A DNA stretch of 64,000 nt from Microvelia longipes (taxonomy: Eukaryota; Arthropoda; Insecta; Hemiptera; Veliidae), in the NCBI GenBank assembly GCA_018340805.1, contig JACMZG010001870.1:21333745-21397744 (forward strand). The letters are read 5' to 3'. The notes below the pieces were generated by a model. The model had not been told where the DNA came from. It saw only the letters and a program-made list of their open reading frames with translations, and made no database searches. How positions within the stretch are numbered: position 1 is the stretch's first letter; each line of letters starts with the position of its first letter. This document shows positions 58,523 to 64,000 of the stretch, one piece after another. The position numbers and the translations under genes were made by a program.

Positions 58523-59934
58523 ATTTATTTTTGTTAAACATAGCTGTTTTAAAAATAAACATTCATACTTCACAATCTTTGCCTTGTTAGGCAAATTTAA
58601 CTTTCAGAAAATACACTTCATATAAAGGCTCAGCGAATTGTTTACCCGTTCACCATTTTGATTTACCACCCTCGCGAGGCTCTTGAATGCCTTATTTTTA
58701 AGAATGTATTGGACTTTCCCTAAATATCACTAACTTTTACTGGAAATTTAATTAAAATCAGACCTCCGGTCTTCGAAAAACGCTTGTAACAAAAAAGTAT
58801 CAACAAATTCGAATTTAAGAACTTCGGAGCTACGGTTAGATAAACGGAAAAGTTCAAAAAATCGGCTACAATTAAACCATGAATTTGTCCATGATAAATT
58901 AATTAATGAGTCGACCAGACGCATTTTTTAGCCAAACATTTATTTAAAGTAAATTTTTAGGACATAGTTAACATATATCTTTTAGCTACTTGAAAAATAC
59001 CATTTCCTAGTCCTGCTGATTTTAATATAGTTCCCCCCTTTTCTGTTATCATAGGAGAGCTCTTAGACATCATGGTTTAAGTTTGTTTTAAAATAGTTGT
59101 TTAAATTAAAGATGTAAGTAGGAGACTGGAGTATAAATGGTTGGGTCGGTGGTCCGTGGTTAGGACGGTTTAATTAGACCAGTATCAAGAGATTTTCTAC
59201 ACTATGAGTATCCTTGGTAGGTTCTTATAGTTTAACGATAAGGGTAGTCCCAGTAGGCTGTTTAGTGATACTTAAAACTAGAGATATAGAGTATATATAG
59301 ATGGCAGTGCTTATCTCTTGCCATTTGGGGAGCCTGTAGTAGTTTAAGATAAATATACTTAATCTTCTAAAACAAGACCGTCATATCAATACGTGCATAA
59401 TAGTTAACTTCAGCTCATATTTAAGTTAATAACTAAATAATAATGTTTTGATTGACCCAAGCGCGACAAAGCGGCTGTATATATTTAAGAAAGGTTTAAT
59501 TATTATGTGTACCAACTTAATTTTAATAATTGTACTTAGAGCCTGTCCATAACTGAAAAAAATAGTTTGATTGAATTTAATTAAAAATAAAAGGTTTAAT
59601 TATATTTTCGGGCGTATCTGAGAGTTTGAAACATCCTTGATATTAGTCTCGTTGGGGTAAAAGGACTTAGGTAAAGTTAGGTTAGTTAACAGTAACCCTT
59701 CCTAACAATATCAAGACCCTTTACATCATGATTGTGGTTACAACTTCCTTAGTTAACTGATCTTAACCATATAATTACCTTCCCTTCTTAAAACCTTTTT
59801 TGAATAGCTTGGAATGTAATCGTACCTCTCGCATCGTATTACTATTACATCCGAGCTGTTGCGTCCAGTGACATGTATATGTCCAATGAAATATTACGTG
59901 ACAATCTTATATTTCTTAATTATATCTTATTAAA

Positions 59935-59975
59935 TTCTTTAAAATATTATTTTCTGTTTCAGGTAAGTGATTTGA
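59935..59975 (+). other. Candidate recursive splice site 4 (junction 59962/59963), best match
   Basis: TATTATTTTCTGTTTCAG is immediately followed by GTAAGTGA. Both halves match consensus: a T-rich tract with CAG, and a perfect GTAAGT donor. This is the textbook zero-length-exon arrangement of recursive splice sites in long insect introns. It is on the strand of the IRSp53-like exon and about 18.6 kb into its downstream intron. Confidence 0.6.
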
Positions 59976-60234
59976 ATTTTCTTGTTCTTTAAGGAGTCGT
60001 AAGTCATTTTTTACAAAGCATTTTCGTTTTAAACCTGGTGTTTTTTACAAAAATATTTAGTGCTATAGAGATATCATGAACTAAACACAAAAAACTTAAT
60101 TTAACCATGTAAAAATGTATGTAAGCATGATGGAAGCTATGTATTGTAGGTTAAGGAAACACGGAATGAAATATTTATTATATAATGAAAATTTGAATAT
60201 AACAATAATAATTTATTCTAATAATAATTAGATA

Positions 60235-60480
60235 TATGACAAGACAGATGTCTATGTCAATCTTGTCTCTGAGCACTATGACATCCTGAACGTGAGCGAA
60301 GCGAGTCTCAAGTTATATGAGTTATGTGTTAGAATAATATTTTATTCTGAAGACGAGCTAAATGAGACCAAATTAATACCATCTTTATGTTTGGGCATAT
60401 AAATACTGCCTTATCTATAACATTCTGATGATAAACAAAGGTATTGTAAAGTTATAAGGAAAATGTCCAAGGTAGTCCGT
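60235..60480 (+). repeat. Tail-like fragment with S-type GAGCGAAGCGAG modules
   Basis: ACGTGAGCGAAGCGAGTCTC near 60290 and AAGACGAGCTAAATGAGACC near 60350 resemble the spaced modules in the tails of repeat S (33925-34040). No head or 5S-like part is present. Confidence 0.4.
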
Positions 60481-60611
60481 AACTAACTTAAATTAATAAT
60501 GATAATAATAACTTATCTATAATAAATTCTGGTATATTTTATAAAAATAACTCGAAGTCTTTTAAAAGCATCTTATTATATATTTTATTATTATCTTATA
60601 TTATATATATT

Positions 60612-61456
60612 CAAAGGCGGACTAGCCAGTGAGAGCGAGGGCCAGCCTTCCTTGGCCCTTTCAGCCAAAAATAAATTAAAAAACACGAATATGAAAAAAA
60701 CGTTAAATATTTTTAAAGTTATAACTTAGTCATTTATTTATTATAATTATCTAGTATATACTTATATAACACCAGAGTCAAAGGGACCCAATACTCTAAC
60801 ACAGGTCCTAAAGAGCTCTTAAAGACTAATGTTTTTACATTACTTGAAAATATTCTGAATTTGTTAATTGAATCTATGATCGTCAAGGCCCCTATGTATT
60901 TTACGTGGACTTTTAAGGGGTCTGCGGAAGCTAGTGCCAACGATTACCCATAAAATACTTGGTCAGGGCCTAGATATTAATCTTTTTTAAGCACTTGAAA
61001 TATTCTCAATTTGCTACCTAACTCTAGGTCCTTTAAGGCCCCTATTCTTAATACCTGGACCTTTAAAGGTCCCATACAGAAGACTAGTGCCGCATACTTG
61101 ATTAAGGTCCTAATCCAGTTCAAAAGGGCCCATACAGTTTAATTAATTATTACATTTAAATGAATAAATAAGTTTTACCTTAAGTTTATTTTATACTTAC
61201 TTATTTATTTTATTTAATACTTAAGTTTAACATAAGTTTATTTTAATTTATTAAATAAAATAATTTTATTGAATTCAAATTAAATAAATTAAATTAACTT
61301 TGCCATAATTATTAGTAATAGTCTAGTTAAGAATAGACCCCCTTTACTTGGGATGCAATTTAGGATCCCTCTCTTTCTCTTTGGCCTCATGAGATTTTGG
61401 TTTAGGCTCTTTTAGGCGAAATCCTCCTCGGGTATCTTTGTCACAGTCCGCCACTG
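60612..61456. mobile_element. hAT-type non-autonomous element (845 bp)
   Basis: The left end reads CAAAGGCGGACTAGCCAG and the right end, read inward, reads CAGTGGCGGACTGTGAC. This is the CAGNGGCGG type of terminus common in hAT elements. The interior holds two diverged direct repeats of about 150 bp (about 60810-60965 and 60966-61105), sharing CTTGAAAATATTCTGAATTTG, AAGGCCCCTAT and GACTAGTGCC blocks. The expected 8-bp duplication is not visible; the left flank is TA-rich and may have changed. No transposase: the 68-codon minus frame at 60734-60940 lies in the repeats. Confidence 0.65.
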
Positions 61457-62300
61457 AAAACCACTGATATGAAGATCGACATGTGCATCAAACATCTTTC
61501 AAATTTTTAAGTCAAATACGTCTTTTTCGCTTAAAACCTGCTGAAATGCTGTTAGTGCCTATAGTGCCTAAGTGAGATATTAAGTCTTTAAATACTAAGA
61601 AACCGACTTTACTTTAACTTTAACTGTACCTTGCTTTAAAACCAATTTTATTAACCATATATAGTTTCAAAAACGTGCGATAGCGCTATGTAGAGTCTGT
61701 TTAATCCAATCTGTCCGTTGACTGACGATATATTAATTTTATGTTTATTCATTGGTCGATAGATTTATAGTACATCTAGAAAAAGGAATAGAACCCTAGA
61801 TGGTAAGGCTTTACTTTTATTTTTTCATTTAAGTATCTTGTTTAAGCCCATTCTCTTTATATTGTAGAATAGAATTATATATAAGACAAATGTTTCTATT
61901 CCAATAAATCTAGGTTTTATACCAGGCATATTTTCACATTTATGTGTGAAAACCTATACAATCCATTCTAGCGTAGATAAATTCTTTTAAATGTTTTTAT
62001 ACTCATGTAGATATTTTATCTTGTTTCATCGATCCCATGGGTTATAGTGCCAAATTCTCTCCCTACCTCTACTCAGTATGGACATCACAACCACAGTGTT
62101 GTGGTCTTGCCCCCTCTCCCTGTCGTTGAATTGAATGTGGTTGTTGAGAGTTAATTTGAAACCTATTTGTACTAAAATATATCAAAAACTTCACATTTGT
62201 TTCGGCCATGTTAATATACTTTTATTTTCTGCAATTATATTGATTTTCAAATTTTTGTTAAAGTTTTTAAAAAGAGTGTAAAATAAAACAGCAAATAACA
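61457..62300. other. Gene-free stretch
   Basis: Nothing recognised. CAACCACAGTGTTGTGGTCTTG at 62088-62109 holds a short palindrome. Confidence 0.45.
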
Positions 62301-62310
62301 AATTGGAGAC

Positions 62311-62560
62311 CGAGTCCGGTAGCTCAGTGGTAGAGCGCTCGCCTTTCGACCTGGAGGTCGAGGGTTCAAATCCAGCCGGGGTAGGACCTCAATATGAGGT
62401 TATCCCTTGTACCGTACACTCGGGAGGTCTTGAATTCAAGGCCGGCCAACCCAGCCAAGGTTTTACGTGGTTTCCTTGGCTACTAATACGCAAATGCGGG
62501 GTTGGACCTAGTTTTATCTGAGACAAGTCTAGATGCACGTTTCCGTTGTCTCCAGGTTAC
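62311..62560 (+). mobile_element. tRNA-derived SINE
   Basis: The promoter boxes are clear: A box TAGCTCAGTGG at 62320-62330 and B box GGTTCAAATCC at 62363-62373, the right distance apart for RNA polymerase III. Between them TCGACCTGGAGGTCGA forms a perfect stem in place of a normal anticodon arm, so it is not a working tRNA. A body of tRNA-unrelated sequence follows, including AAGGTTTTACGTGGTTTCCT. The 72-codon + frame here, with its VERSPFDLEVEGSNPAG string, is the familiar conceptual translation of tRNA-like repeats and not a protein. Confidence 0.8.
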
Positions 62561-63180
62561 GAAAAGTTAATGTTCTGCGGGCTGGGGGAGATGAAGGTCG
62601 GAAAGATATACTGAGTCTTTGTATGTCCGAAAACTTAGTCAGTGAAAGTGATGGCGGCGACACGAGTAACGTAAGTGACTAGGAACAAAGTGCTCGGTTC
62701 TTGAAGACAGACGTCTCCTAATAGCACTGCGGAGCTTTGACTTCCAGGTCAGGGCTATAGAATGAGTTTGTACACTCTGACATCTGGGTGCTAGAGTTCT
62801 TTGTCGGGTGGCGCTGGACTGGCCAGAGCGGTGAGCCTAGCTAGAGTCTGGTGATGCTAGTGGAACTGATGAGGTTGATGAGACTGGAAGTACGAGGTCA
62901 AGTGAGACTAATGTGATCAGATGAGCTAGCTAGTAAGACTAGATGAAACAAGCACACAGTGAACTAGTAGTCGGCGCTAGCCAGAGCGGTGAGCCTAGCC
63001 AGAGTCTAGCTGGTCTAGATGAACTAGGCACACTGTGAACTTGTCGCGGGCACTAGCCAGAGCAGTGAGTTTGGATAGAGTCTGGTTGGGCTGGATGAAC
63101 TAGACACACTGTGAACCGGTTACATGTGCTACCATGTACGGAGGGGGTGCTTCCTAGATGATTGGATGTGTACAAACTCA
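62561..63180. repeat. GC-richer tandem repeat downstream of the SINE
   Basis: Loose units of about 76-81 bp: GCGCT(GGACTGG)CCAGAGCGGT starts near 62811, GCGCTAGCCAGAGCGGTGAG near 62974 and GCACTAGCCAGAGCAGTGAG near 63050. Each continues into TAGAGTCT(GG) and the later ones into GATGAACTAG.CACACTGTGAAC. The 62880-62960 interval contains a more diverged unit. Function is unknown. The 86- and 63-codon minus frames at 63129-63421 overlap its end and have no domain. Confidence 0.6.
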
Positions 63181-63513
63181 GGGGTTAATGTTGAGTGAGA
63201 TTTGAGTGAGGGGAAAACGCTAAATGACCCTACGGGTAAAAAGCGAAAAAAAAACAAAAAAAAACAAATTGGATAGTTTTTGTTGTAGTTGTACTTATTG
63301 TAAATATAAATAACATGGATATTCGGATTCGCTTTACTCGCCCTCTGACAAAGGGACTCAAAGGGTTGAGGTATCTGCTTAGTGAACAAGAGTTGGGACG
63401 TTTAAGCCTGAACGGCGACATTAAGTTTTTATAGAAAAGTGATACTTTTCATTTCAATTTTTTGTTTTGGTTTGGTAAAAGAATGTTACAAGCACTATTA
63501 GGAATCAAAATAT
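63181..63513. other. Gene-free stretch
   Basis: An A-rich tract at 63238-63267 may be the tail of the preceding retroposed unit. Otherwise nothing is seen. Confidence 0.4.
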
Positions 63514-63830
63514 TCTGACACGGACTGTCTGAAAGCCAGTCGAATTTCCTTTAAAATGCACGCTTCTTCACTTTACAATCCATTTCTTACTTAAATTCAT
63601 GCTTCATAACCAGAACAGAAGAAATACTACTTGATTCTCATTTTTTAGAATTTATCGAAGGAATCGTGTTAAACGTTTTTAAAACACTAAGCTCTTGAGT
63701 TCGAATGGTGTGCATTTTCAATTTGATAATGATAAATATGTGAATTTTCTGAGAAAAATCAATAAAAATGGAGAAAAAATTAGTAACAAGTAGTATTGCT
63801 ATTGGTCATGTTATGAAGCATGAATTATTA
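63514..63830. repeat. Old copy of foldback family F
   Basis: TATTCTGACACGGACTGTCTG, AAAGCCAGTCGAATTTCCTTT, CAATCCATTTCTTACTTAA and TTCATGCTTCATAACCAGAA follow the order of the left arm at 54931-55060. The opposite end has GTATTGCTATTGGTCATGTT and ATGAAGCATGAATTA, the facing arm. Both arms have diverged strongly. Confidence 0.6.
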
Positions 63831-63834
63831 AACT

Positions 63835-64000
63835 TCACAGAAAATTTATTTTGTAAATAAAATTACAAAAACACATATACATGCTCATATACAGACTCTC
63901 ATCAGGCTGTGATCATTAAAACCGTCTTGGAGGTTTTAAAAACGCTTAAAACTAATATTAAAAACAAAATATCCTTTAATACCTATAATGTATAGGTATT
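63835..64000 (-). repeat. Fragment of 5S-related repeat S, cut by window end
   Basis: Reverse-oriented: ACACATATACATGCTCATAT, then ATCATTAAAACCGTCTTGGAGG and TTTTAAAAACGCTTAAAACT, then a head-like TACCTATAATGTATAGGTAT. The order matches the copy at 26885-27062. The rest lies beyond the window. Confidence 0.5.

Larger units (their letters stand above)
57335..60230. other. Gene-free AT-rich stretch
   Basis: No exon is recognised. It holds the two recursive-splice candidates, a TA microsatellite at 58470-58521 and an unassigned, slightly GC-richer part at 59100-59340. The 83-codon frame at 58057-58308 is AT-background. Confidence 0.45.
41373..64000 (+). other. Inferred downstream intron of the IRSp53-like gene
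   Basis: From the GTGAGT donor to the end of the window I find no further I-BAR, SH3 or other host exon. I infer one intron of at least 22.6 kb filled with repeats. Two recursive-splice-like sites (58016 and 59962) occur in it on the same strand. A small exon could still be hidden in unique AT-rich parts such as 41373-43540 or 57335-60230. Confidence 0.5.

Noticed and set aside
62311..62385. Functional tRNA gene
   Set aside because: The boxes are good, but the anticodon arm is replaced by TCGACCTGGAGGTCGA and the acceptor and T stems do not pair properly, so it is a SINE head.
62303..62521. 72-codon protein with VERSPFDLEVEGSNPAG
   Set aside because: This is the conceptual translation of a tRNA-derived SINE (A and B boxes at 62320 and 62363), a common annotation error, not a gene.

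Overview
This window is AT-rich, repeat-dense animal nuclear DNA with no bacterial-type gene layout. The only convincing host coding sequence is a 76-nt internal exon on the + strand (41297-41372). It has clean splice sites and encodes the start of an I-BAR/IMD domain of the IRSp53 (BAIAP2) family. The insect-type wording of that exon, a BEL/Pao gag-protease relic, mariner-, hAT- and TTAA-type DNA transposon derivatives, and 5S- and tRNA-derived repeats all point to an insect (arthropod) genome. I cannot name the species. I infer that nearly the whole window is two very large introns of the IRSp53-like gene: more than 41 kb upstream of the exon and more than 22 kb downstream.

Layout. 0-6.5 kb: a TA-flanked MITE (62-582), then a 1.4-kb foldback element (5007-6416) with a perfect 8-bp target duplication. 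10.4-14.2 kb: a dispersed repeat split by a second MITE copy (10722-11665), then a 0.9-kb near-palindromic mariner-type element (13267-14164). 15-19.3 kb: tRNA-like repeat pieces, a third, short MITE (17257-17417) next to a cruciform-forming sequence, and fragments of a 5S-rRNA-related repeat. 21-28.7 kb: minisatellites, an old foldback copy and two long copies of the 5S-related repeat. 29.7-35.3 kb: small hairpins, a TTCGGCT-rich block, a perfect 102-bp inverted repeat, a third 5S-related copy and a 33-bp minisatellite. 40.4-41.4 kb: a TTAA palindromic MITE and the exon. 43.5-57 kb: tRNA-like, foldback and AT-microsatellite clusters, the BEL/Pao relic (52311-53213) and a 291-bp near-identical hairpin (54838-55544). 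60.6-64 kb: a hAT-type element, a tRNA-derived SINE with GC-richer tandem sequence, and further repeat copies.

Four + strand sites (3979, 20102, 58016 and especially 59962) combine a 3' splice site directly with a 5' splice site (CAG|GT). This is the signature of recursive splicing of long introns, and all four lie on the same strand as the exon. The other strong theme is long inverted repeats: at least six hairpin-forming structures from several unrelated families, which would give double-stranded segments in the intronic transcript. I see no CRISPR array, no intact tRNA or rRNA gene, no intact transposase or polymerase gene, and no complete protein-coding gene. Almost all open frames of 60-140 codons read as background in AT-rich non-coding DNA.
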